Of a stretch of DNA of 64,000 nucleotides, positions 55,226-64,000 are shown piece after piece (position 1 is the stretch's first letter; every line of letters begins with the position of its first letter). The stretch comes from Flavobacteriaceae bacterium. Its GTDB lineage: Bacteria > Bacteroidota > Bacteroidia > Flavobacteriales > Flavobacteriaceae. The stretch covers positions 1 through 64,000 of the forward strand of contig JADHLZ010000003.1 in NCBI GenBank assembly GCA_016780345.1, written 5' to 3'. Made by a program: the position numbers and the translations under genes. The notes under the pieces are model-generated. The model did no database searches and had not been told where the DNA came from. It saw only the letters and a program-made list of their open reading frames with translations.

Positions 55226-55609
55226 AATATTTTGTTGTTGTTGTATTTATATAATTAACCTATAAATACATTTAATTATAATACATTTTAAAAAATTAAA
55301 ACCCTTTATAATTAATATGTTTACTAGTTGTTGTAAATAAGTAATAAAACACATCAAATAAATATGGATTATTTCTTATAATTAACAAGTTAACAATAAA
55401 TAATATTTGTGATAATTAAAATGGATTAACTTATTTTTTTTTATCATTAATCAATAAAAATATAAGACAAACATTTTAAGTAGGAAATTAGAATGTGTTT
55501 TAAAAAACAAAAATGCCCAGTTTTAGGAACTGAGCATTTTAACAACAACTAACCAAAAATATTATGTATTAATAATTTTACATTAACCGTGCCAAACTTT
55601 ATTTTTTGT
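55226..55609. other. 384-base gene-free region between DUF4212 and the GYDIA kinase
   Basis: Very AT-rich, with no credible ORF. It contains the DUF4212 leader, several TATAAT-like runs, a strong hairpin at 55511-55539, and just after it on the + strand AACAACAACTAACCAAAAATATT followed by ATG TAT TAA. That last stretch looks like a translation-initiation leader whose reading frame closes at once. See findings. Confidence 0.6.
55511..55539 (-). terminator. Intrinsic terminator downstream of mvaA-GYDIA kinase
   Basis: AAATGC-C-CAGTT pairs with AACTG-A-GCATTT (11 pairs and one mismatch) around a 5-base loop. Read on the minus strand, the hairpin runs into TTTTTGTTTTTT, so it would stop the mevalonate-gene transcript. 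It lies about 70 bases after the kinase stop codon. On the + strand the T-run is only four bases. Confidence 0.7.
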
Positions 55610-56509
55610 TTAAAAAATTTCTTTATACTTGAAAACGATTGAAAACCCTTTTTCAAAAAAATATTCCTTTGAATCAAGGGGTCCTGCAGCTAAAATAAAA
55701 TCTCCTCCCCAAGCACCTAAACTTTTTATTTTTCCATTGTAATCATTAAAATACTTTTTCTTAATTAACTCTTTACCTATTGTTTTAGAAATAATTAATT
55801 CATGTTCAGATATACATCTTTGAAAATCTTCTAAGTTTTTGGCGTTAATAAATCTTGTTGTTAACTCAGAGATTTTTCTAACTAAACTTTCATCAAATTT
55901 AATATTAGAAAAATTATCAACTTCAACATTACTATCTTGTTTTTTATTTAGATAAACGAAAAATAAGTGGTTTTTAAAATTTGGATTGAATTTTACCTGC
56001 TTTACATTAGGCTTATTATTGATCAATGTATAAATTAGAGGTTTTTCAGAATTTGCACAAGCAATGTCATACCCACTTCCTTTAAAATTATTCCATAAAA
56101 GCTCATAGGGGTCAATTTTGGCCCATAAAGCAATATTATTGATAAGAGTAGATGAGGTTCCCAAACCCCAATTAGTTTCAAAATTTAATGAAGTTGTAAC
56201 TTCTCCACCTTGATTTTTTTGTAAGAATTCTGAATTTATGTTTCTAGCTGATCTTAAGATTTTCTGTAAATTAAGACTTTGCTTGTTTTTATCGCTAAGT
56301 ATTGAAATATTATTTAAATCAAAAAGAACTTCAATCCAAACTTGATTATGACTATCTAAGCTTGTCCATTTTAATTTGTTTGATGCGTTGTATTTAAATT
56401 CTAAATCTTGTTTAAATTTTGTTGGGATTGCAAATGATTTAGCACCCTTTAGTACATAATATTCTGCTGTTATTAATAATTTTCCAGGGCTAGATACTTT
56501 AAAATCCAT
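55610..56509 (-). CDS. GYDIA family GHMP kinase (probable mevalonate-pathway kinase)
   Basis: 299 aa. The N-terminus SPGKLLITAEYYVLKGAKSFAIPTKF parallels the mevalonate/phosphomevalonate kinase opening. The ATP loop is NWGLGTSSTLINNIALWAK, and the family's name motif is GSGYDIACANSEKPLIY near residue 150. The C-terminal loop is LGAWGGDFILAAG. It abuts the HMG-CoA reductase gene, so it most likely phosphorylates mevalonate or phosphomevalonate for isoprenoid synthesis, which also feeds UppS. Which of the two steps is not certain. Confidence 0.85.
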   Translation of the reverse strand: MDFKVSSPGKLLITAEYYVLKGAKSFAIPTKFKQDLEFKYNASNKLKWTSLDSHNQVWIEVLFDLNNISILSDKNKQSLNLQKILRSARNINSEFLQKNQGGEVTTSLNFETNWGLGTSSTLINNIALWAKIDPYELLWNNFKGSGYDIACANSEKPLIYTLINNKPNVKQVKFNPNFKNHLFFVYLNKKQDSNVEVDNFSNIKFDESLVRKISELTTRFINAKNLEDFQRCISEHELIISKTIGKELIKKKYFNDYNGKIKSLGAWGGDFILAAGPLDSKEYFFEKGFSIVFKYKEIF

Positions 56510-57832
56510 TTACCTAAGCTTTTCAAGTTCTTTTTTTACAGCACTGTATGAAACTGTATTTTTTTTAAAAAAATTAATTAGTTTATTTTTTTCATTCTTT
56601 GAAGCATTTAAGGAATTTAAAATATTTATCAGATGCATTTTCATATGTCCCTTTTGAATTCCAGTAGTAATAAGAGAATCTAATGCTCCAAAGTTTTGAG
56701 CTAATCCTGCGACTGCAACAATTCTCATTAATTCTTTTGCGTCAGGGTTTTTTAGTAATTCTAAGGACCACCTAACTAGGGGATGAAGATTAGTAATTCC
56801 TCCAACAGTTCCCAATGCCAGTGGGATTTCAATCCAAAATTTGAAAGTATTGTTTTCAACACAAGCATCTGTTAGGCTTTTATACATTCCAGTTTTGGCT
56901 GCATAAGCATGAACACCAGCTTCTATCGCTCTAAAATCGTTTCCAGTTGCAATAACTACAGCATCAACTCCGTTCATTATTCCTTTATTGTGTGTTACTG
57001 CTCTACAGGTTTGTGTTTTTGCAATTTTTATGGCTTGTATAAATTTATCTGTATACTCTTTTCCGCTAAGACCACTAGTTTGATCAATTTCGCTTAAATC
57101 GCAACTAACTTCAGCTTTTACTAAACACTCAGGAACGTAATTTGATAAAATACTCATAATGATTTCGAGCGAGTAATTAGAACTAGTAATGTCTAAACAA
57201 TTTTTTATTTCATTTTTTAAAGTTGAAGCAAATTGCTCAAGACACGAGTTTATAAAATTTGCACCCATTGAATCAACAGTGTCAAATACAGCATTTATTT
57301 GAAAGTAGTTATCAATATCATGTGTTTTGTCTAATAGTTCAATATTTAAAATACCACCACCTCTTTTCTTCATGTTAAAGGAAATTTCTTTACAATCTTC
57401 AAAAAATTTTGATTTGTTTTCTTTAAAAAATTTTTCAAGTTTAGATTTATCCCCTTTAAAAATAAAATGAACTTGACCTGTTTTTTTTAAACTTATTATT
57501 GAAGTCTTAAATCCTCCTTTATTTCTCCAAAACTTAGCAGCTTTACAAGCAGCAGCAACAACTGAACTTTCTTCAATAACCATTGGTACAGTATAGTCAT
57601 TATTGTCAATTAAAAAATTTGGTGCTACTCCAATTGGAAGATAAAAGTTTGAAATGGTGTTTTCAGTAAATTCATCATGAATTTTTTGTAAAGAACTATC
57701 AGAATTCCAGTATTTATTTAGAATTTTATTTGAATTATTATTGAAATAATTTTCTTTCAACCATTTTATTTTTTCTTCTTTGGTTTTTTTAGAAAATCCT
57801 TCAACTTTATTTTTGACATTCTTTCTATTCAT
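56510..57832 (-). CDS. mvaA: Hydroxymethylglutaryl-CoA reductase, class II
   Basis: 440 aa. Class II HMG-CoA reductase features are ENTISNFYLPIGVAPNFLIDNNDYTVPMVIEESSVVAAACKAAKFW with the catalytic Glu, DTVDSMGANFINSCLE, the catalytic Lys region THNKGIMNGVDAVVIATGNDFRAIEAGVHAYA, and LALGTVGGITNLHPLVRW. It lacks the membrane domain of class I enzymes. Class II enzymes act biosynthetically in bacteria using the mevalonate route, which is common in Flavobacteriia. The kinase gene follows without a gap. A CAAAGATA (TATCTTTG on the minus strand) just upstream is too near the ATG to be a confident promoter. Confidence 0.94.
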   Translation of the reverse strand: MNRKNVKNKVEGFSKKTKEEKIKWLKENYFNNNSNKILNKYWNSDSSLQKIHDEFTENTISNFYLPIGVAPNFLIDNNDYTVPMVIEESSVVAAACKAAKFWRNKGGFKTSIISLKKTGQVHFIFKGDKSKLEKFFKENKSKFFEDCKEISFNMKKRGGGILNIELLDKTHDIDNYFQINAVFDTVDSMGANFINSCLEQFASTLKNEIKNCLDITSSNYSLEIIMSILSNYVPECLVKAEVSCDLSEIDQTSGLSGKEYTDKFIQAIKIAKTQTCRAVTHNKGIMNGVDAVVIATGNDFRAIEAGVHAYAAKTGMYKSLTDACVENNTFKFWIEIPLALGTVGGITNLHPLVRWSLELLKNPDAKELMRIVAVAGLAQNFGALDSLITTGIQKGHMKMHLINILNSLNASKNEKNKLINFFKKNTVSYSAVKKELEKLR

Positions 57833-57907
57833 GCTTCAAAGATAGTTAATGTATTAATCAAGTTCTTTCAATTTTTTTAATTTAGTTATACTACAAATAA
57901 TAATATT

Positions 57908-59431
57908 ATGAAAAGCAAAGCATATTTTTTTGTTCTTTTAGTTTTCTTTTTAACATCGTGCAGTAATAACACTAATCAATATAATAAACCAAACATTATT
58001 TATATTTTGGCTGATGATCTAGGTTATGGTGAGTTGGGAAAATATGGACAAAAGTTTATTGAAACACCCAACATTGATAATTTAGCTAAAAATGGAATGA
58101 CATTTACCAATCATTATACAGGCGCGCCTGTATGTGCTCCAGCTAGAAGTGTTCTTATGACAGGAAAACATTCTGGAAATACTCACATAAGAGCAAATGG
58201 TGAATGGGCAGAAAGAGGAAATGTCTGGAGTTTTAAAGCAATGTTTGATGATCCAAATTTAGAAGGTCAAAGACCTCTGTTAGATTCTATAATTACTGTA
58301 GCTCAAGTTCTTAAAAAAAATGGATACAAAACGGGAATGGTTGGAAAGTGGGGCTTGGGTGCCCCAAACACCAACAGTATTCCAAACAAAAAAGGATTTG
58401 ATTTTTTTTATGGTTACAATTGTCAAAGACAAGCTCATACATATTATCCAACTCACCTTTGGAAAAATGAAAAAAGACACATGTTAAATAATTTCATAGT
58501 TACAAAACAGGAAGGTTTGGGGGATCTTGATCCTTTAAGTGATATTTCTTATAAGAAATATAATCAAAAAGACTACGCTCCAACTCTAATGCATAATGAA
58601 GCTCTAAGTTTTATAACAAAAAATAAAAATTCACCATTCTTTTTATATTATGCATCACCAATACCTCACTTACCTTTGCAAGCCCCTAAAAAATGGGTCA
58701 ATTATTACATAGAAAAGTTTGGTAAGGAAAAGCCTTACACAGGAAAGTCCTATTACCCTAATAGGACGCCTAAAGCTACTTACGCTGCTATGATCTCTTA
58801 TTTAGATGAGCAAGTTGGTGAACTTGTAGAAAAACTTAAGGAAATAAATCAGTATGAAAACACTCTTATAATTTTTACAAGTGATAATGGACCGACATGG
58901 GTGGATCATGTTGATTATAACTTTTTTAATAGCACTGGAAAATTTGTTAATTCAAGATTTACAATGAAAGGTAGTGTTCAAGAGGGTGGAATTAGAGTTC
59001 CAATGATTGCTTCTTGGCCAAAAAAAATAAAACCCAGTTCAACTTCCGATCATATTTCTGCATTCTATGATTTTTTTGCAACAGCTTGTGAGATTGCTGG
59101 AGTTAAAAATTGTGAAGAAACGGATGGAATTAGTTTTTTGCCAGAACTATTAGGCCATAAACAAACAAAACACGATTATTTATATTGGGAGTATCCAGCT
59201 AGTGTAGGATTTCAGGCAATAAGAATGGGAAAATGGAAAGGAATAAAAAGAAATTTGTTCAAAACAAATCCAAAACTTGAATTGTATAATTTAGACATGG
59301 ATGAAAAAGAGTTAAATGACATTGCTAATTTATATCCAAATGTAGTTGATGAATTGGAAATGAAATTAAAAGAAGCTCACAGTACTCCTTTTTTGAGTGA
59401 ATTTATAATCCCAAACTTAGAACAAGATTAA
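57908..59431 (+). CDS. Cysteine-type arylsulfatase, lipoprotein
   Basis: 507 aa. The lipobox is LLVFFLTSC. The sulfatase domain starts PNIIYILADDLGYGELGKYGQ (metal-binding DD), then the formylglycine consensus APVCAPARSVLMTGKHSGNTHIR, matching CxPxR with Cys as the residue to be modified. GMVGKWGLG, PFFLYYASPIPHLPLQAP and FTSDNGP follow. The Cys needs conversion by an FGE or an anaerobic maturase, and neither is in the window. It would remove sulfate esters from glycans at the cell surface or in the periplasm. It abuts the kinase gene (TAAATG) and heads the amino-sugar operon. Confidence 0.93.
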   Translation: MKSKAYFFVLLVFFLTSCSNNTNQYNKPNIIYILADDLGYGELGKYGQKFIETPNIDNLAKNGMTFTNHYTGAPVCAPARSVLMTGKHSGNTHIRANGEWAERGNVWSFKAMFDDPNLEGQRPLLDSIITVAQVLKKNGYKTGMVGKWGLGAPNTNSIPNKKGFDFFYGYNCQRQAHTYYPTHLWKNEKRHMLNNFIVTKQEGLGDLDPLSDISYKKYNQKDYAPTLMHNEALSFITKNKNSPFFLYYASPIPHLPLQAPKKWVNYYIEKFGKEKPYTGKSYYPNRTPKATYAAMISYLDEQVGELVEKLKEINQYENTLIIFTSDNGPTWVDHVDYNFFNSTGKFVNSRFTMKGSVQEGGIRVPMIASWPKKIKPSSTSDHISAFYDFFATACEIAGVKNCEETDGISFLPELLGHKQTKHDYLYWEYPASVGFQAIRMGKWKGIKRNLFKTNPKLELYNLDMDEKELNDIANLYPNVVDELEMKLKEAHSTPFLSEFIIPNLEQD

Positions 59432-60496
59432 ATGATTTCTAAAGCTCCTGCAAGAATTTGTTTGTTTGGTGATCATCAAGATTATTTGGGACTACCTGTG
59501 ATTGCTTGTGCCATAGATAAATATTTGACAGTATCTGGAATTCCTAACCAAACCGATCTTTTAAATTTTGATTTAATTGATTTGAATAGACATAGAGCTA
59601 TAAATATTAATAGGGATTTGTCACAAATTGAAAAAGGAGATCATATTTTGTTTGTTTTAAAAACCTTAAAAAATCATGGGGTTATTATTAATAATGGATA
59701 TGATATTAAAATAAAAAGTGAAATTTTCATTAATGCTGGTATATCTAGTTCATCAGCTTTAATTGTCGCTTTAATAAATTTTTTTTTAAAAATTTATAAT
59801 CCTGAAAAAGTTAGTGCTAAATACATTTCTGAATTAGCATATGAAAGTGAAGTTTTACAGCAAGGAGGATCTGGAGGAAAAATGGATCAGTATTCAATAT
59901 CATATGGAAATACAATTTTTTTAGAAACTGGGGTTAATAATAGTTTAAAAAAAATAAAATTACCGTTTAGAAATTTTATAATAGCAAATTCTGGAGTTAA
60001 AAAACAAACGGACCAAATACTTTCTGAATTAAAGATTAAAACACTTGATGCAATTAAAAATATAAGTAAGCACTATCCAGCTTTTAAATTATGTGATATA
60101 AAACAGAGGCAAGTAAATGATTTTAGAGGTTTAATTGATGAAAAATCTTTTCAATATTTTAAAGCTGCAATTATAAATCATACAATTACTTTAGATGCTT
60201 TGTATGAGATAGAAAAAGAAAAGCCTGATTTAATAAGGCTGGGAAAATTAATGATTAAACATCATAATGTTTTAAAAAATAAACTTTGTATAACTGTTCC
60301 TAAAATTGATAGGATGATTGATTTGGTCAAAAAAAACGGAGCATATGGATATAAAATAATTGGTTCTGGAGGAGGTGGTTCAATATTAATTTTAGCCAAA
60401 AATAAGTTTCATGAAAAAATTATAAATGATCTAAAAAAAATAGGAGTCAATGAGATTGTAAAATCTAATGAGTCCCCTGGTATACTTAATCTATAA
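59432..60496 (+). CDS. Galactokinase-like GHMP sugar kinase
   Basis: 354 aa, cytoplasmic. Motif 1 is APARICLFGDHQDYLGLPVIACAID (compare GEHTDYNGG...LPxAID of galactokinase), motif 2 FINAGISSSSALIVAL, the catalytic-Asp motif GGSGGKMDQYSISYGN, and motif 3 GSGGGGSILIL. Galactokinase relatives phosphorylate C1 of galactose, N-acetylgalactosamine, fucose or related sugars. The gene lies between a sulfatase and a symporter followed by NagB/LmbE, so an amino-sugar or galactose-type substrate is likely, but it cannot be fixed from sequence. Confidence 0.85.
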   Translation: MISKAPARICLFGDHQDYLGLPVIACAIDKYLTVSGIPNQTDLLNFDLIDLNRHRAININRDLSQIEKGDHILFVLKTLKNHGVIINNGYDIKIKSEIFINAGISSSSALIVALINFFLKIYNPEKVSAKYISELAYESEVLQQGGSGGKMDQYSISYGNTIFLETGVNNSLKKIKLPFRNFIIANSGVKKQTDQILSELKIKTLDAIKNISKHYPAFKLCDIKQRQVNDFRGLIDEKSFQYFKAAIINHTITLDALYEIEKEKPDLIRLGKLMIKHHNVLKNKLCITVPKIDRMIDLVKKNGAYGYKIIGSGGGGSILILAKNKFHEKIINDLKKIGVNEIVKSNESPGILNL

Positions 60497-60568
60497 AAAT
60501 TTCAATTTTATCTATTTATGAAAGTTGCTAAAATTTAAATAACTAAATTTATAAGACAACTAATAATT

Positions 60569-62383
60569 ATGATTGAACTTTCACTATTAGATATCTCAAT
60601 AATTGTAGCATTTTTTTCAATAACTTTATTAATTGGATTTTATGTTTCAAAAAAATCTTCATCCAGTTCCTCAGAGTATTTTCTTTCTGGTAGAAGCATG
60701 CCTTGGTGGCTTTTGGGAATTTCAATGGTTGCCACAACTTTTTCCACTGACACTCCAAACTTAGTGACGGATATTGTAAGGAATAATGGTGTTTCTGGAA
60801 ATTGGGTTTGGTGGGCCTTTCTTTTGACTGGCCTATTGACGGTTTTTGTATATGCAAAATTGTGGAGAAGATCTGAGGTTTCAACAGATATGGAGTTTTA
60901 TGAATTAAGGTATAGTGGTTGGGGAGGTAAGTTTTTAAGAGGTTTTAGAGCTGTTTATTTAGGTGTGATTTTTAATGTTATGGCAATGGCTGGAGTTACT
61001 CTTGCAGCAATAAAAATAGGTGAAATAATGTTAGGTTTAGATCCTTTGGAAACAATATTATATGCTGGAACTATTACAGTTGTTTTCAGTACTGTTGGTG
61101 GATTCAGAGGAGTTGTTTATACAGATTTTATTCTTTTTTTCGCTGCCATGGTAGGTTCAATTGGAGCAGCATATTATTTAGTGAACTTACCTGAAGTTGG
61201 AGGAATTGAAAATTTAATTTCAAATGAAAGTATTTCAGAAAAGCTGTCCATATTGCCAAGCTTCGATGATCCTGATTTATATATTCCTTTATTAATGGTT
61301 CCATTAGCAGTTCAATGGTGGAGCTCATGGTATCCAGGAGCTGAGCCAGGAGGAGGAGGATATATTGCTCAAAGAATGTTAGCAGCAAAAAATGAAAATC
61401 ATGCAATTGGAGCTACTTTTTTCTTTAATGTAATGCATTACGCGTTAAGACCATGGCCATGGATAATTGTGGCTTTAGCCTCACTGATTGTTTTTCCTGA
61501 TATCGCATCAATACAAGATGCATTTCCAAATATTTCAGAAGATAAATTAGGACAAGATTTAGCCTATCCTGCTATGTTAACTAAATTACCGTCTGGACTT
61601 CTAGGAATTGTTGTGGCTTCTTTGGGGGCTGCTTTTATGTCAACTATTTCTACACATTTGAACTGGGGATCATCTTATATAGTTAACGATTTCTATAAAC
61701 AACAAATAAATAAAAATGCATCCGAAAGAGAACTTGTAAATGTTGGGAGGATTTCAACAGTAATTTTATTTGTATTAAGTTCTATTTTTGCGTTAATACT
61801 AACAAACGCCCTACAGCTTTTTGAAGTTATTTTAATGTTTGGAGCTGGTACGGGATTGATTTTTATTTTAAGATGGTTTTGGTGGAGAATAAATGCTTGG
61901 AGTGAAATTTCAGCAATGTTTGTTTCTGGGGTTATTTCAATTGCCCTAAATTTTACAAATCTTGGTGAATTTTTATTTTCTGATACAGGTTTTTTTAAAA
62001 GTTACTATAAGTTTCCCTTCGTAGTAATTTTTACAACACTGATCTGGTTAATAATAACTTATTTAACGAAACCTGATAAAACAGAATCATTAATAAAATT
62101 TTGTCAAAAAACTAACCCTGGAGGTCCAGGTTGGGAAAAAATCAGAAAAGAAGCTCAACTACAAAACATAATTTTTGATTCTGGAATTGATGATAAAACT
62201 TGGTCAGTTCCTTTAGGAATATTATGTATGTTATGTGGATGTCTTGCAATTTATTCTTTATTATTTTCTACAGGCTATTTTATTTATGGAGAATTGAATA
62301 ATGGAATATCATTTTTATTTATTGGAATTGTTTTTTCATGGGGATTAAAACATAATTGGAATAAACTAAATAAGTTAAATTAA
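60569..62383 (+). CDS. Sodium:solute symporter (SSS family), SGLT-like
   Basis: 604 aa with about 14 membrane segments. The start is ELSLLDISIIVAFFSITLLIGFYVSKKSSSSSSEYFLSGRSMPWWLLGISMVATTFSTDTPNLVTDIVRNNG. The middle has YTDFILFFAAMVGS and AVQWWSSWYPGAEPGGGGYIAQRMLAAKNENHAIGAT, and the second Na site is GAAFMSTISTHLNWGSSYIVNDFY. Unlike the ActP-like symporter above it has no DUF4212 partner. It ends one base before the NagB/LmbE start, so it most likely imports the sugar handled by that enzyme. Confidence 0.9.
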   Translation: MIELSLLDISIIVAFFSITLLIGFYVSKKSSSSSSEYFLSGRSMPWWLLGISMVATTFSTDTPNLVTDIVRNNGVSGNWVWWAFLLTGLLTVFVYAKLWRRSEVSTDMEFYELRYSGWGGKFLRGFRAVYLGVIFNVMAMAGVTLAAIKIGEIMLGLDPLETILYAGTITVVFSTVGGFRGVVYTDFILFFAAMVGSIGAAYYLVNLPEVGGIENLISNESISEKLSILPSFDDPDLYIPLLMVPLAVQWWSSWYPGAEPGGGGYIAQRMLAAKNENHAIGATFFFNVMHYALRPWPWIIVALASLIVFPDIASIQDAFPNISEDKLGQDLAYPAMLTKLPSGLLGIVVASLGAAFMSTISTHLNWGSSYIVNDFYKQQINKNASERELVNVGRISTVILFVLSSIFALILTNALQLFEVILMFGAGTGLIFILRWFWWRINAWSEISAMFVSGVISIALNFTNLGEFLFSDTGFFKSYYKFPFVVIFTTLIWLIITYLTKPDKTESLIKFCQKTNPGGPGWEKIRKEAQLQNIIFDSGIDDKTWSVPLGILCMLCGCLAIYSLLFSTGYFIYGELNNGISFLFIGIVFSWGLKHNWNKLNKLN

Positions 62384-64000
62384 ATGAATATAGATTATAA
62401 ATCACCGGGTGCTCTTGAAGAAACTAGATTTGAAAAAATTCATAGTGTAATTTTTAATGACTCAAGAAACGCTTCACTTTTTATTGCTCATGAAATATCT
62501 GCTTTAATTAGAAATAAACAAGAACAAAACAAAAATTGTGTGTTAGGATTAGCTACTGGTTCATCTCCAATTTCTGTTTATCAAGAGTTGGTTAGAATGC
62601 ATAAAGAAGAAGGACTTAGCTTTAAAAATGTAGTAACATTTAATTTAGATGAATACTATCCAATGTCTAAAGACGATATTAATAGTTATCATTATTTTAT
62701 GCATATTCATCTGTTTAATCACATTGATATAAAAAAAGAAAACATTCATATTCCTGATGGAACTATAAAAAAAGAAGATATAAATGATTATTGTGAAGAA
62801 TATGAAAAAAGAATATTAAAAGAGGGAGGTTTAGATTTTCAGTTACTTGGTATTGGAAGAACTGGACATATTGGGTTTAATGAACCAGGATCTAACTATG
62901 ATTCTTTTACAAGGCTTGTGCATCTCGATTATTTAACTAGAAATGATGCTAGAAAATCTTTTTTTGGAATTGAAAATGTTCCAACAAAAGCAATTACGAT
63001 GGGTATTAGGACAATTAGAAAGTCAAAAAGAATAGTTTTGATGGCTTGGGGTAATAATAAATCATTAGTAATTCAAAAAGCAATTGAAGGCAAAATAAAC
63101 TCTAATATTCCTGCAAGCTTTCTTCAAAGTCATAAAAATGTAACATTTATTTTAGATAAATCAGCATCTGAAAATCTTACAAGAATTAAAACTCCTTGGA
63201 GAACCGGATCATCTATATGGAATGATGAGTTAAAATATAAAGCTGTTGCTTGGCTGTGTGAAAAAACTGGCAAATCAATTTTAAACTTAACAGAATCTGA
63301 TTACAATGAAAACAATTTATCTGAACTATTATTAAATAAATCATATTATGATATAAATTTAGATTTTTATAAGAGACTTCATAGATCTATTACTGGTTGG
63401 CCTGGTGGAAAACCTAATTCAGATGATAATATGAGGCCAGAGAGGTCAAAACCATCAAAAAAAAGAGTTTTAATTTTTAGTCCTCACCCTGATGATGATG
63501 TAATTTCAATGGGAGGAACTTTTGATAGACTTGTATCACAAGGGCATGAAGTTCATGTCGCTTACCAAACCTCTGGAAATATAGCTGTTAGTAATTCTGA
63601 TGTTTTAAGGTATTTAGAAGTTATAAATTCTATTTATCCTGATTGTAAATGTGAAAATGAAAAAATAATTAATTTATTAAAAAACAATGTTGATATAGTT
63701 AATGATCATAGGGTAAGAAAAATTGCATCAACTATTAGAGAAAAAGAATCTTTGGCAGCTACAAGGTTTATTGGAATTTCTGATAATCAAGTTCATTTTT
63801 TAAAACTTCCGTTTTATGAGACTGGAACAATCACTAAAAACCCAGCATCTGAAGAAGATATTGATATTATTTCTGAGATTATAACTAAAATAAAACCACA
63901 TCAAATATATGCTGCTGGTGATTTAGCTGATCCCCATGGAACTCATAAAGTTTGTTTAGATATTCTTTTTGACTCTTTAAAAAAATTGAAAGTAAAATCT
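62384..64000 (+). CDS. nagB: Glucosamine-6-phosphate deaminase fused to LmbE/PIG-L deacetylase domain, cut by window end
   Basis: The frame is open from ATG 62384 to the last base (539 codons); the ORF track omits it. Residues 1-270 are NagB: LGLATGSSPISVYQEL, VTFNLDEYYPM, the catalytic LGIGRTGHIGFNEPGS and TMGIRTIRKSKRI. Residues about 360 onward are a LmbE-like domain with the metal site IFSPHPDDDVISMGGTFDRL (HPDD near residue 366) and later AAGDLADPHGTHKVC. NagB turns glucosamine 6-phosphate into fructose 6-phosphate and ammonia; the LmbE half could remove the N-acetyl group. This fusion is typical of Bacteroidota. Roughly 100 residues are missing, judging from family length. Confidence 0.93.
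   Translation, partial: MNIDYKSPGALEETRFEKIHSVIFNDSRNASLFIAHEISALIRNKQEQNKNCVLGLATGSSPISVYQELVRMHKEEGLSFKNVVTFNLDEYYPMSKDDINSYHYFMHIHLFNHIDIKKENIHIPDGTIKKEDINDYCEEYEKRILKEGGLDFQLLGIGRTGHIGFNEPGSNYDSFTRLVHLDYLTRNDARKSFFGIENVPTKAITMGIRTIRKSKRIVLMAWGNNKSLVIQKAIEGKINSNIPASFLQSHKNVTFILDKSASENLTRIKTPWRTGSSIWNDELKYKAVAWLCEKTGKSILNLTESDYNENNLSELLLNKSYYDINLDFYKRLHRSITGWPGGKPNSDDNMRPERSKPSKKRVLIFSPHPDDDVISMGGTFDRLVSQGHEVHVAYQTSGNIAVSNSDVLRYLEVINSIYPDCKCENEKIINLLKNNVDIVNDHRVRKIASTIREKESLAATRFIGISDNQVHFLKLPFYETGTITKNPASEEDIDIISEIITKIKPHQIYAAGDLADPHGTHKVCLDILFDSLKKLKVKS

Noticed and set aside
57837-57844. TATCTTTG on the minus strand before mvaA
   Set aside because: Too close to the start codon, and no TTG at 19-20 bases; not called.
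43869-59431. FGE-like protein as activator of the sulfatase
   Set aside because: The FGE active-site cysteines are missing, and the genes are 13 kb apart.

Overview
The window reads as chromosomal DNA from a marine-type member of the Bacteroidota, most likely Flavobacteriia. The base composition is strongly AT-rich by eye (not computed). Start codons are preceded by A-rich leaders rather than Shine-Dalgarno sequences. Several promoters fit the Bacteroidota pattern TTTG / TAnnTTTG. Gene arrangements also point there: nadK-porG-uppS-bamA-ompH-ompH, an S16 protein with a long acidic tail, DnaE carrying an N-terminal exonuclease domain next to trxA, a FolK/deoxynucleoside-kinase fusion, HMG-CoA reductase beside a GYDIA-type GHMP kinase, and a NagB/LmbE fusion. 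No rRNA, CRISPR array, insertion sequence, integrase or phage gene was seen.

Region 1 (1-6.0 kb, + strand) is a MacB/FtsX-type export operon: the end of an ATPase, two permeases, a HlyD-type adaptor and a TolC-type channel, with tsaB abutting it. Region 2 (6.0-13.9 kb, - strand) is a cell-envelope block: Nfu-type Fe-S carrier, glutamate racemase, two OmpH/Skp chaperones, BamA, UppS, the type IX secretion protein PorG and NAD kinase. Region 3 (14-26.2 kb) is housekeeping: PdxJ, a hydrolase, trigger factor-ClpP-ClpX, a GH3-family protein divergent from a DUF2797 protein, a queuosine-precursor transporter, FolK/dNK, a SpoU methyltransferase and MutS, followed by tRNA-Gly and tRNA-Leu. Region 4 (26.4-36.8 kb) has a minus-strand unit (rpsP, rimM, rluF-like, TonB-dependent receptor, FAD oxidoreductase), then dnaE, trxA and tRNA-Asp, and a candidate small RNA.

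Region 5 (37-55 kb) is the accessory heart of the window, in several opposed blocks. It holds a divergent GH20-type glycosidase, a DUF1080 (3-keto-disaccharide hydrolase family) lipoprotein, three Gfo/Idh/MocA oxidoreductases, a hydroxypyruvate-isomerase-like TIM barrel, an FGE-like protein without catalytic cysteines, a DUF1501 protein, a DUF1549/DUF1553 di-haem protein, two SGNH hydrolases, two alpha/beta-hydrolase esterases and a sodium:solute symporter with its DUF4212 subunit. Five of these proteins carry twin-arginine export signals. I infer an extracytoplasmic oxidise-eliminate-hydrolyse pathway for glycosides running through 3-keto sugars. It resembles gene sets common in Planctomycetes and lacks a SusC/SusD pair.

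Region 6 (55.6-64 kb) has the mevalonate genes mvaA and a GYDIA kinase (- strand). On the + strand follows a tightly packed operon of cysteine-type sulfatase, galactokinase-like kinase, sodium:solute symporter and NagB/LmbE (cut by the window end), which I read as uptake and breakdown of a sulfated amino sugar.
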